From NCBI GenBank assembly GCA_964452095.1, contig CAYVKX010000027.1, positions 1-22,372 of the forward strand: a DNA stretch of 22,372 nucleotides, given 5' to 3'. The notes beneath the pieces were generated by a model. That model was not told the origin of the DNA and did no database searches. It saw nothing but the letters and a program-made list of their open reading frames with translations. The translations under genes and the position numbers were made by a program. Positions 1 through 7,592 of the stretch are shown here, in pieces. Source of the stretch: DUAL01 sp964452095. Its GTDB lineage: Bacteria > Bacteroidota > Bacteroidia > Flavobacteriales > BACL11. The stretch's first letter is position 1. Every line of letters begins with the position of its first letter.

Positions 1-118
1 TTGGTATTCAGTAATTTACAAAGATAAAATTCTTTTTAAATTATCATGAACCAATTATGATAGTACGGCTACTGTAAGTGATAGTAGCTGCATAAGTTGT
101 AGTAGCGCACTGGATAAC

Positions 119-940
119 TTGCACACAAAAGAAGTGTATGATGTAAAAGCAACTGTGCTATGGTCGCCAATATGCACAGGAGTGAGTAAGTATAGGATAC
201 GCTACCATGTGCAAGGAGCTAGTGGTTGGCCAAACAGAGATGTGCCAGGTGGTTTGTCGTACAAAAGAACCTTACGCAACTTGCAAAAAAATACTACATA
301 CGAGTATAAAATGCGAGCGTATTATACTGATGGTACAAAAGGCGATTGGACAGGAATAGAAACTTTTACTACCATAGATGGATGCACTGCACCAGCTAAT
401 ATACATTTAACACTATTAAGTACAGATAGAGCTTATATAGCTTGGGATACTGCTGGGATAAGTAATAAAGTGAAAATACGCATTAAAGAAGTGGTGAGTG
501 GAAATCAAGTTTGTAATCAGTTTGTAGCACTGCCTATTAACATAAAAAGAAAATTTGGACTTAGTCCAAATACTGCTTATGTTGCAGATATGAAAACTTT
601 TTGTAATGATGGGACGTACCGTTCTGCATGGAGTAGCCCGCTTTATTTTACTACTTTCCAAGGAGCAAGATTGGAAGGCGCTACTGCTATTGAAGGGATG
701 ATAGTATATCCTAACCCAAGTAGAAGTATCTTTAATATTAACTTTACCTCAGATGAGGTGCAAAGCATAAAGGTGAATATTGTAGATATGATGGGGCAAG
801 TAGTGATAAGTGAAGACTTAGGCGACTTTGTTGGGGAATACCATAAGCAATTTGACTTATCAACTTACTCTAAGGGAGTATATTTTATGAATATACAAAC
901 TAATACGGAACTGATAAACCAAAAACTAATGTTGCAGTAA
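119..940 (+). CDS. Fn3-domain secreted protein with T9SS type A sorting domain, 5' part missing or interrupted
   Basis: This looks like the C-terminal part of a large secreted surface protein. Two fibronectin type III-like domains are visible. The first spans about residues 1-87 (core 'KATVLWSPICTGVSKYRIRY', closing 'GIETFTT'). The second spans about residues 88-180 (start 'CTAPANIHL', closing 'SSPLYFTT'). A classical Por_secre_tail T9SS domain follows at about 195-273, with 'YPNPSRSIFNI', 'VDMMGQVV' and 'YSKGVYFMNI'. The nominal start at 119 is a TTG. The same frame is open back to 50, and Fn3-like sequence seems to begin before 119. An in-frame TGA lies at 47-49, beyond which the frame is open to the window edge. 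T9SS cargo needs an N-terminal signal peptide and none is present. The true gene therefore probably starts upstream and is either broken by the TGA or is a remnant. T9SS cargo status is well supported; the start is not. Confidence 0.7.
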   Translation: MHTKEVYDVKATVLWSPICTGVSKYRIRYHVQGASGWPNRDVPGGLSYKRTLRNLQKNTTYEYKMRAYYTDGTKGDWTGIETFTTIDGCTAPANIHLTLLSTDRAYIAWDTAGISNKVKIRIKEVVSGNQVCNQFVALPINIKRKFGLSPNTAYVADMKTFCNDGTYRSAWSSPLYFTTFQGARLEGATAIEGMIVYPNPSRSIFNINFTSDEVQSIKVNIVDMMGQVVISEDLGDFVGEYHKQFDLSTYSKGVYFMNIQTNTELINQKLMLQ

Positions 941-1200
941 GATAGACGATAGTATTGAGATACTAGATGATAGACAAAAGAGCCCTGCCAATTTTGGTGG
1001 GGTTTTTTTATTATGTCATAGCAAACTTTTAAAAAAAGTGTGGCTATCTAAAAAAGAATAGATTGCTTCACATTCGTTCGCAATGACAGCATAAAAAGAA
1101 AGTAAAGACTTACTAGCAAGAAGCCAATGACTAAGGGCTAATAGCGAATAACTAGCAAAAAAAATCTCACATCTATTGTCTATCATCTAATATCTAAAAC
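941..1200. repeat. Intergenic repeat patchwork (GATAGACGATAG, ATTGC/GCAAT and ACTAGCAA elements)
   Basis: No gene is visible between the Fn3 protein and ychF. Positions 958-975 (AGATACTAGATGATAGAC) match the reverse complement of 1178-1195 at 17 of 18 bases, forming widely spaced inverted arms. At 1062-1084, ATTGC and GCAAT flank TTCACATTCGTTC, a small palindrome followed by GACAGC. ACTAGCAA occurs directly repeated at 1112-1119 and 1151-1158. The string TAGACGATAG at 943-952 recurs at 18537-18546. These look like short dispersed non-coding elements rather than decayed genes. Confidence 0.55.
981..1009 (+). terminator. Rho-independent terminator
   Basis: AGCCCTGCCA (981-990) pairs, with G-U wobbles, with TGGTGGGGTT (995-1004) across a four-base loop. 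A run of seven T follows at 1003-1009. It lies 41 bases after the stop of the Fn3/T9SS gene. The same AGCCC...GGGG design recurs at 9932-9957. Confidence 0.8.
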
Positions 1201-1201
1201 C

Positions 1202-1209
1202 TATCTTTG
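1202..1209 (+). promoter_or_regulatory. Bacteroidetes -7 box upstream of ychF
   Basis: TATCTTTG fits the Bacteroidetes primary sigma -7 consensus TAnnTTTG and lies 22 bases before the ychF ATG. A TTG at 1176-1178 could be the -33 element, but its 23-base spacer is somewhat long. The box directly follows the right-hand inverted repeat arm. Confidence 0.5.
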
Positions 1210-1231
1210 CCGACCTTAAAAATAAAAATCT

Positions 1232-2329
1232 ATGGCCTTAAAATGTGGAATAGTAGGAATGCCAAATGTTGGAAAATCAACCCTGTTTAATTGCTTATCT
1301 AAAGCAAAAGCACAATCAGCAAATTTTCCCTTTTGTACCATTGAGCCAAATGTTGGGGTAATAACTGTGCCAGATGAAAGATTAGAGAAATTGGCGGAAC
1401 TAGTAAAGCCAGAAAAAGTACAAGCCACCACCATTGAAATAGTGGATATTGCAGGATTAGTAAAAGGTGCAAGCAAAGGAGAGGGGCTTGGAAATAAGTT
1501 TTTGGCAAACATAAGGGAGTGTAATGCGATTATTCATGTGCTTAGGTGTTTTGATGATGATAATATTGTACATGTAGATGGAAGTGTAAGTCCAATAAGA
1601 GATAAGGAAACAATTGATTTTGAGTTACAATTAAAGGATTTGGAAGCAGTGGAGAAAAAGCGAGAGAAACACCAAAAAATTGCAAAGTCAGGTGATAAGG
1701 AAGCTATAAAAATAGTTGGTATTTTAGATAAATACATTGCTCATTTGCAAGAAGGGAAATCCGTTCGCTCATTGGAAGTAACCGATACTGAAAAAGAAGT
1801 AATTTCGGATTTGCATTTACTTACCGATAAGCCCGTATTATATGTGTGCAATGTAGATGAAACATCCGCAAAAGATGGGAATCAATATGTTGAACAAGTT
1901 AGGGAAGCAATAAAAAACGAGAGGGCAGAAATCTTGCTGATTGCTACTTCCATTGAGGCAGAAATTGCTGAATTAGAGGATTTGGAAGAGCAAGAATTAT
2001 TTTTAAGTGAAATGGGTTTGGAAAAACCAGGAGTTCATCATTTAATTAGGGCGACTTATCGCTTGCTTAATTTACAAACCTATTTTACAGCTGGCGTAAA
2101 GGAAGTGCGGGCTTGGACTATAAATAAAGGAATGAAAGCGCCACAAGCAGCTGGAGTTATTCATTCTGATTTTGAAAAGGGATTTATTCGTGCAGAAGTA
2201 ATTGCATACAATGATTTTGTAAGCTTAGGTTCAGAGCAAGCTTGTAAGGATAATGGAAAACTCTCTGTGGAGGGGAAGCAGTATATTGTAAAAGATGGAG
2301 ATGTAATGCATTTTAGGTTTAATGTTTAA
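1232..2329 (+). CDS. ychF: Redox-regulated ATPase YchF (Obg-like ATPase)
   Basis: A complete 365-residue cytosolic P-loop NTPase of the OLA1/YchF branch of the Obg family. These proteins prefer ATP to GTP, associate with ribosomes and are linked to translation and oxidative-stress responses. Visible motifs: G1 'GMPNVGKST' (9-17), switch I 'FPFCTIEPN' (32-40), G3 'DIAGL' (72-76), and 'NVDE' (207-210) where GTPases have NKxD. That last substitution marks the ATP-preferring YchF group. A helical region occupies about 130-200, and the C-terminal TGS domain lies at about 280-363 ('TYFTAGVKEVRAW' through 'DGDVMHFRFNV'). The length matches the family (about 363-366). The ATG at 1232 gives the standard MALKCGIVG start. 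It appears monocistronic, with its own -7 box and a long hairpin after the stop. Confidence 0.97.
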   Translation: MALKCGIVGMPNVGKSTLFNCLSKAKAQSANFPFCTIEPNVGVITVPDERLEKLAELVKPEKVQATTIEIVDIAGLVKGASKGEGLGNKFLANIRECNAIIHVLRCFDDDNIVHVDGSVSPIRDKETIDFELQLKDLEAVEKKREKHQKIAKSGDKEAIKIVGILDKYIAHLQEGKSVRSLEVTDTEKEVISDLHLLTDKPVLYVCNVDETSAKDGNQYVEQVREAIKNERAEILLIATSIEAEIAELEDLEEQELFLSEMGLEKPGVHHLIRATYRLLNLQTYFTAGVKEVRAWTINKGMKAPQAAGVIHSDFEKGFIRAEVIAYNDFVSLGSEQACKDNGKLSVEGKQYIVKDGDVMHFRFNV

Positions 2330-2330
2330 A

Positions 2331-2429
2331 AAATAGTTTGTAGTTTGTGGTTATTGCTTTGTAGTAAAAAGAGTAAAATAAACAAAGTTTTAGTTCTACA
2401 AACAACAAACTAAAAACTAACAACTATTT
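2331..2429. repeat. Long imperfect inverted repeat after ychF
   Basis: AAATAGTTTGTAGTTT (2331-2346) pairs with AAACTAACAACTATTT (2414-2429) at 14 of 16 positions. Inside, TTTGTAGTAAAA (2358-2369) pairs with TTTTAGTTCTACAAA (2388-2402) apart from a small bulge. The whole stretch could fold as a long AT-rich hairpin beginning two bases after the ychF stop codon. It may serve as a terminator or be another dispersed palindromic element. No T-run follows it. Confidence 0.5.
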
Positions 2430-2490
2430 CTCAGTTGAAAACATTGTTAAAAACCCAATCAGATAAACTTTCGATATATATTTTTTCTTT

Positions 2491-2498
2491 TAATTTTG
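2491..2498 (+). promoter_or_regulatory. Bacteroidetes -7 box upstream of parE
   Basis: TAATTTTG matches TAnnTTTG and lies 44 bases upstream of the parE ATG, leaving a leader of roughly 40 bases. The upstream -33 element is unclear; TTTCG at 2469-2473 is the nearest candidate. This probably drives the parE/membrane protein/parC operon. Confidence 0.45.
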
Positions 2499-2542
2499 CT
2501 TTCATTCTTAAAACACTCAAAATAAAGACCTTTTTATTGTAA

Positions 2543-4393
2543 ATGTCAAAACAAAATTACACAGAAGATAGCATTCGTTCCTTAGATTGGAAAGAGCATA
2601 TTCGGCTAAGGCCAGGAATGTATATTGGCAAGATTGGAAATGGATCATCCCCTGATGATGGGGTGTATGTTCTGCTGAAAGAAGTAATAGATAATTGCAT
2701 AGATGAATATGTGATGGGGCACGGAAAAACCATTGAGGTTTCTATAAAAAACAACAAGGTTTCTGTGCGAGATTTTGGTAGAGGAATTCCACTTGGAAAA
2801 GTGATAGATTGTGTGTCAAAAATCAATACTGGCGCAAAATACGATTCCAAAGTTTTTAAAAAATCGGTTGGGTTAAATGGAGTAGGAACAAAGGCAGTGA
2901 ATGCACTTTCTTCTTATTTTAAGATAAAATCAGTAAGAGATGGGAAAAGTAAACTGGTGGAATTTGACCAAGGAGCAGTTATTAATGAAGAACCTATACA
3001 AGCAAATACTTCCAGAAAAGGTACTAAAGTAACTTTTATTCCTGATGAAGCACTCTTTGGAAAATATCGCTTTATCAATGAGTATGTAGAGAAGATGCTT
3101 TGGAATTATTGCTATTTGAATCCGGGCTTAACTATTCTTTACAATGGAAATAAATTTATCTCAGAAAATGGGCTTTATGATTTATTGGAACAAGATATTG
3201 ATTCTGAGATTTTGTATCCTATTATTCACCTAAAAGGAGAAGATATTGAGCTAGCACTTACCCACTGCAAAAACCAATATTCTGAACAATATTATTCATT
3301 TGTGAATGGACAACATACCGTACAAGGTGGAACACATCAAGGTTCTTTTAGAGAAGCAATTGCTAAAACTATCAGAGAGTTTTATGGTAAAAATTATGAT
3401 GCTGTTGATATTCGGCAATCGGTATATGCTGCTATAAGCATAAAAATAATTGAACCAGTATTTGAGTCGCAAACCAAAACCAAATTGGGCTCTAATGAAA
3501 TGGAGCCAGGAGGGATAACCATCAGAACTTTTGTGAATGATTTTATTAAAACACAATTGGATAATTATCTGCACAAAAATCCTGAAACTACCCTTATCCT
3601 TCAAAAGAAAATTCAGCAAGCAGAACACGAAAGAAAGGCAATGGCGGGGGTGAAAAAATTGGCGAGAGAAAGAGCGAAAAAAGCCAATTTACACAATAAG
3701 AAACTAAGAGATTGCAGAATTCATTATAACAATTTAAAGAAGGAAAACAGGGCAGATACTACCATTTTTATTACTGAGGGAGATTCGGCTTCTGGCTCTA
3801 TCACCAAAACGCGTGATGTAAAAACACAAGCAGTTTTTAGTTTAAGAGGAAAGCCCTTAAATTCTTACGGATTAAACAAAAAGGTAGTGTATGAAAATGA
3901 AGAATTTAACCTTTTGCAAGCAGCCCTAAATATTGAGGAAGGAATTGAGGGTTTGCGTTACAATAAAATTGTATTAGCCACTGATGCGGATGTGGATGGT
4001 ATGCATATCCGTCTTCTGCTTATTACTTTTTTCTTGAAGTTTTTCCCAGAACTAGTGAAAGAAGGGCATGTGCATATTTTGGAAACTCCTCTTTTTAGGG
4101 TTAGAAATAAAAAAGAAACTTTTTATTGCTACACAGAGCAAGAGAAAAAAGAGGCGATAGAAAAAGTTGGGAAAAATCCAGAAATTACTCGGTTTAAAGG
4201 TTTGGGGGAAATCTCCCCATCAGAGTTTAAGCATTTTATTGGTAAGGATATGCGATTAGAACCTGTAATTATTGGAAAAGAGGCAGGAATTCAAGAGATA
4301 CTTAAATTTTACATGGGAAAAAATACTCCTGAAAGGCAGCAATTTATTATTGAAAACTTAAAGGTAGAAAAAGATTTAGTAGAGAATGAATAG
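2543..4393 (+). CDS. parE: DNA topoisomerase IV subunit B (ParE)
   Basis: ATPase subunit of a type IIA topoisomerase, 616 residues, pairing with the ParC-like product downstream to decatenate and relax chromosomes. The GHKL ATP-binding domain shows 'LRPGMYIG' (22-29), Mg-binding E47 and N51 in 'KEVIDNCIDE', 'RDFGRGIP' (76-83) and the ATP lid 'GLNGVGTKAVNALS' (110-123). The transducer domain follows. The TOPRIM domain has E412 in 'TEGDSASG' and the metal triad D481/D483/D485 in 'DADVDG', then 'TRFKGLGEI'. The length and the adjacent ParC favour ParE over GyrB. The annotated ATG aligns with the family N-terminus. Its last eight bases overlap the next gene. Confidence 0.93.
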   Translation: MSKQNYTEDSIRSLDWKEHIRLRPGMYIGKIGNGSSPDDGVYVLLKEVIDNCIDEYVMGHGKTIEVSIKNNKVSVRDFGRGIPLGKVIDCVSKINTGAKYDSKVFKKSVGLNGVGTKAVNALSSYFKIKSVRDGKSKLVEFDQGAVINEEPIQANTSRKGTKVTFIPDEALFGKYRFINEYVEKMLWNYCYLNPGLTILYNGNKFISENGLYDLLEQDIDSEILYPIIHLKGEDIELALTHCKNQYSEQYYSFVNGQHTVQGGTHQGSFREAIAKTIREFYGKNYDAVDIRQSVYAAISIKIIEPVFESQTKTKLGSNEMEPGGITIRTFVNDFIKTQLDNYLHKNPETTLILQKKIQQAEHERKAMAGVKKLARERAKKANLHNKKLRDCRIHYNNLKKENRADTTIFITEGDSASGSITKTRDVKTQAVFSLRGKPLNSYGLNKKVVYENEEFNLLQAALNIEEGIEGLRYNKIVLATDADVDGMHIRLLLITFFLKFFPELVKEGHVHILETPLFRVRNKKETFYCYTEQEKKEAIEKVGKNPEITRFKGLGEISPSEFKHFIGKDMRLEPVIIGKEAGIQEILKFYMGKNTPERQQFIIENLKVEKDLVENE

Positions 4394-4895
4394 TAAAGCA
4401 ATTAAAATATCCAATTTTAAAAATGCGTACTTTGTTACGGTTATAATATTTTTTGTTGGTGTTGTTACTTTAGTTTTCCCTCTCCTTTTGAGTGAGGTAT
4501 TTCCTCATAGTAATTTGATGCATAAACTCACCTCTTACCCTTATTATTTCATTAGTATATTTGGTGCTGTTTTTCTTATGTATTTTATTTTAACTGGGGT
4601 GTATTTTTATACTCTAAAAATAGATAAATACATAATTGAAGTAAAATCTAAAAGAACTGTTTCAGGGTTTCTTAGCAAAATAAATGTAATTGAAATGCCG
4701 AAAAACACAATAGTAAAATATGCGTTTTATAACCGACCTTTCACATTTAATACTACACTAATGATAAAAGTAAAGCTTTCTGAAAGAAGAACGCTTGCTA
4801 AAAGATTTAAGTTATCGTTTTTAACTAAAAAAGAACAAGGAAAAATATCAGAAGTTTTGGAATCAATTATTGCTAAAAATAATTTGGATGGATAA
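4386..4895 (+). CDS. Small two-TM membrane protein between parE and parC, possible PH-like domain
   Basis: A 169-residue protein of no family I can name. Two hydrophobic segments at about residues 14-37 ('YFVTVIIFFVGVVTLVF') and 50-76 ('PYYFISIFGAVFLMYFILTG') predict two membrane helices. A basic, beta-rich cytosolic domain follows (about 77-169), ending in an amphipathic helix ('KKEQGKISEVLESIIAKNN'). This arrangement resembles bacterial PH-like membrane proteins, but that is only a fold guess. The ATG at 4386 overlaps the parE stop by eight bases, and its own stop overlaps the preferred parC ATG (4888) by eight bases. It is therefore embedded in the topoisomerase IV operon and probably translationally coupled to both neighbours. 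Codon use resembles its neighbours, so there is no sign of recent insertion. Function unknown. Confidence 0.8.
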   Translation: MNSKAIKISNFKNAYFVTVIIFFVGVVTLVFPLLLSEVFPHSNLMHKLTSYPYYFISIFGAVFLMYFILTGVYFYTLKIDKYIIEVKSKRTVSGFLSKINVIEMPKNTIVKYAFYNRPFTFNTTLMIKVKLSERRTLAKRFKLSFLTKKEQGKISEVLESIIAKNNLDG

Positions 4896-7494
4896 AGAGC
4901 AAAATCAAAATAATGCTGAAAACTTGCAGGATGTAATTCATGTTTCTGGCATGTACAAAGAGTGGTTTTTAGATTATGCTTCTTATGTGATTTTGGAGCG
5001 GTCGGTTCCTTATATTGAAGATGGACTAAAACCAGTGCAAAGGAGGATTTTACATGCTTTAAAAGAGCTAGATGATGGCAGGTATCATAAAGTGGCGAAT
5101 GTAATTGGGCATACTATGAAATACCATCCTCATGGAGATGCTTCTATTGGAGATGCTCTTGTGCAAATTGGCCAAAAAAATCTTTTGCTTGATATGCAAG
5201 GGAATTGGGGAAACACATTTACTGGCGATAAGGCAGCAGCTCCAAGATATATTGAAGTTCGACTAAGCAAATTTGCTTTGGAAGTTTTGTATAATTCTAA
5301 AATCACAAAGTGGAACGCCTCATATGATGGTAGAAGTAAAGAGCCAATTACTCTTCCTGTAAAATTCCCATTGCTTTTAGCGCATGGGGTAGAAGGGATT
5401 GCAGTTGGACTTTCTACTAAAATAATGCCTCATAATTTTAATGAATTGATTGATGCTTCTATAAAAGTATTAAAAGGAGTTAAGCCAAGGATTTTTCCTG
5501 ACTTTTTTAATGGTGGTATGGCAGATTTTTCCAATTATAATGATGGAAAAAGAGGAGGGAGGATTAGAGTTAGAGCTAAAATCTCTCAAGAAGATAAAAG
5601 CACGCTTATTATTTCTGAGATTCCTTTTTCTACTACTACAACTTCATTAATTGCATCTGTTATTAGGGCAAATGATAAAGGAAAAATTAAGATTAAAAAG
5701 ATAGAGGACAATACGGCTGAAAATGTGGAGATTGCAATTACGCTTCCTGCAAAAGTATCTCCCGACAAAACCATTGATGCTCTTTATAGTTTTACTGATT
5801 GTGAAGTGTCAATTTCCCCTCTTTCTTGTATAATTGAAGATGAAACGCCAAAGTTTTTGGGAGTTTCTGAGATTTTACAAATTTCCACTAATCGCACCCT
5901 TGATTTGCTAAAACAAGAGTTGGAAGTAATCTTAAATGAATTAGAAGAAAGATGGCATTTTTTATCCTTAGAAAGAATATTTATAGAAAATAGAATTTAC
6001 CATCAAATTGAGGAGTTGGAAAGTTGGGAAGAAGTGATAAGTACTATTCATAAAGGACTAAAACCACATACTAAAAATCTTTTGCGAGCGGTAACGGATG
6101 AGGATGTAACTCGCCTTACTGAGATTAAAATAAAACGAATTACTAAGTTTGATTTGGATAAGGCAAAAAATGAGATTCTAAAATTAGAAGATAAGATTAA
6201 ACAGGTGAAGCATAATCTTAAAAACCTTACCGATTACGCCATCAATTATTTTAAGGAATTGAAGAAAAAATATGGGGCAGATTTGAAAAGAAAAACAGAA
6301 ATCCGAACTTTTGAAAACATCAATGCTAAGAAAGTAGTGGTTGCTAATAAAAAACTATATGTAAACAAAAAAGAAGGGTTTATAGGTACATCATTAAGGA
6401 AAGATGAATATGTATGTGATTGTTCTGATATTGATGATGTAATTGCTTTCAAAAAAGACGGAACAATGATTGTTGTAAAAGTAGATGATAAAACTTTTGT
6501 AGGCAAGGATATAATCCATTGTGCTGTATATAAAAAGGGAGATGAACGCACCATTTATAATATGATTTACAAAGATGGAAAATCGGGCAATACAATGATA
6601 AAACGATTTGCTGTAAAAGGAGTAACAAGAAACAAGGAGTATTTCCTCACTAAATCAGAAAAAGGGAGTAAAGTGATTCATTTTACAGCCAATCCAAATG
6701 GTGAAGCAGAGCAAGTAGCAGTAAATTTAAGGGCATTACAAAGGTTAAAAAAACTAAGAATAGATATTAATTTTGCAGAAATAACAATAAAAGGAAGAGG
6801 GGCAAATGGAAATATTGTAACCAAAAACTCTGTAAAAAATATTGAGCTAAAACAAGAGGGCGTTTCTACTTTGGCTGCCAGAAAAATTTGGTTTGATGAT
6901 GTGGTACAAAGGTTAAATGTAGATGAAAGAGGAGAGTATTTGGGGGCTTTTGAAGCAGAGGATAAGATTCTTATCATTAATCAAAAAGGGGAGTTGGAGT
7001 TAAAGGATTTTAAGCTTTCCTCTCACTTTGATGAGGATATGATAATTATTGAGAAACTGAATCCTAATAAGCCAATTTCTGCTATTTATTTTGATGGGAA
7101 AAAGAAAAGCTATTTTGTGAAAAGATTTAAGATAGAAACAAATAGCAGGCCTCTAAGTTTTATTAGTGAACATAAGGATTCAATATTAGAGATTGTTTCT
7201 ACCGATTGGTTGCCACAAGCAGAAATAGTTTTTGTGAAAGAAAAAGGAAAGCAAAGGAAAACAGAAATTATAAATATTGAGGAGTTTATTGCAGTAAAAG
7301 GAGTGAAGGCAATGGGGAACAAACTCACAAGCAAAAAAGTAAAAGAAGTGAATTTGTTAGAGCCACTTGCTTTTGAGGAAAAAATAGAAACTCCTAACCC
7401 TAAAAAAGAGGATGAAAAGGTAGAGAATATAGAAGAAAAAGAAGTGGATGATAAACAAGATGATTCTAATAATCAAATTACATTAGATCTTTAA
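4888..7494 (+). CDS. parC: DNA topoisomerase IV subunit A (ParC)
   Basis: DNA cleavage/rejoining subunit of topoisomerase IV. The preferred start is the ATG at 4888 (868 residues), because the in-frame TTG at 4870 lies deep in the upstream gene. The breakage-reunion domain holds 'DGLKPVQRRILHAL' (45-58), 'YHPHGDASIGDA' (79-90) and the catalytic R120-Y121 in 'AAAPRYIEVRLS'. The tower and coiled-coil region follows, with coil-forming 'KAKNEILKLEDKIKQVKHNL' around residue 430. From about 480 on is a beta-pinwheel-like C-terminal domain, and the protein ends in a very acidic tail ('KEDEKVENIEEKEVDDKQDD'). The position matching E. coli GyrA Ser83 is Ala85 here, with Asp89 at the acidic position. 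Last gene of the parE operon. GyrA is the alternative, but the ParE neighbour and the Bacteroidetes-style motifs favour ParC. Confidence 0.92.
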   Translation: MDKEQNQNNAENLQDVIHVSGMYKEWFLDYASYVILERSVPYIEDGLKPVQRRILHALKELDDGRYHKVANVIGHTMKYHPHGDASIGDALVQIGQKNLLLDMQGNWGNTFTGDKAAAPRYIEVRLSKFALEVLYNSKITKWNASYDGRSKEPITLPVKFPLLLAHGVEGIAVGLSTKIMPHNFNELIDASIKVLKGVKPRIFPDFFNGGMADFSNYNDGKRGGRIRVRAKISQEDKSTLIISEIPFSTTTTSLIASVIRANDKGKIKIKKIEDNTAENVEIAITLPAKVSPDKTIDALYSFTDCEVSISPLSCIIEDETPKFLGVSEILQISTNRTLDLLKQELEVILNELEERWHFLSLERIFIENRIYHQIEELESWEEVISTIHKGLKPHTKNLLRAVTDEDVTRLTEIKIKRITKFDLDKAKNEILKLEDKIKQVKHNLKNLTDYAINYFKELKKKYGADLKRKTEIRTFENINAKKVVVANKKLYVNKKEGFIGTSLRKDEYVCDCSDIDDVIAFKKDGTMIVVKVDDKTFVGKDIIHCAVYKKGDERTIYNMIYKDGKSGNTMIKRFAVKGVTRNKEYFLTKSEKGSKVIHFTANPNGEAEQVAVNLRALQRLKKLRIDINFAEITIKGRGANGNIVTKNSVKNIELKQEGVSTLAARKIWFDDVVQRLNVDERGEYLGAFEAEDKILIINQKGELELKDFKLSSHFDEDMIIIEKLNPNKPISAIYFDGKKKSYFVKRFKIETNSRPLSFISEHKDSILEIVSTDWLPQAEIVFVKEKGKQRKTEIINIEEFIAVKGVKAMGNKLTSKKVKEVNLLEPLAFEEKIETPNPKKEDEKVENIEEKEVDDKQDDSNNQITLDL

Positions 7495-7563
7495 AAACTA
7501 TTTTGAACGGCTAAGATTTTTTATTATTCCATTTTGTTTTAAAATTTACAACCTCTTTTAATG

Positions 7564-7571
7564 TAAATTTG
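7564..7571 (+). promoter_or_regulatory. Bacteroidetes -7 box upstream of the LVIVD/anchor-B gene
   Basis: TAAATTTG matches TAnnTTTG, 21 bases before the ATG at 7593. A TTTG at 7533-7536 is a possible but distant -33 element. The rest of the 98-base gap after parC shows no clear terminator. Confidence 0.45.
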
Positions 7572-7592
7572 CACAACTAAAAAAATAGAACA

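Noticed and set aside
4870..4887. TTG start extending parC by six codons
   Set aside because: It lies inside the upstream gene. The ATG at 4888 gives the expected N-terminus and a short overlap.
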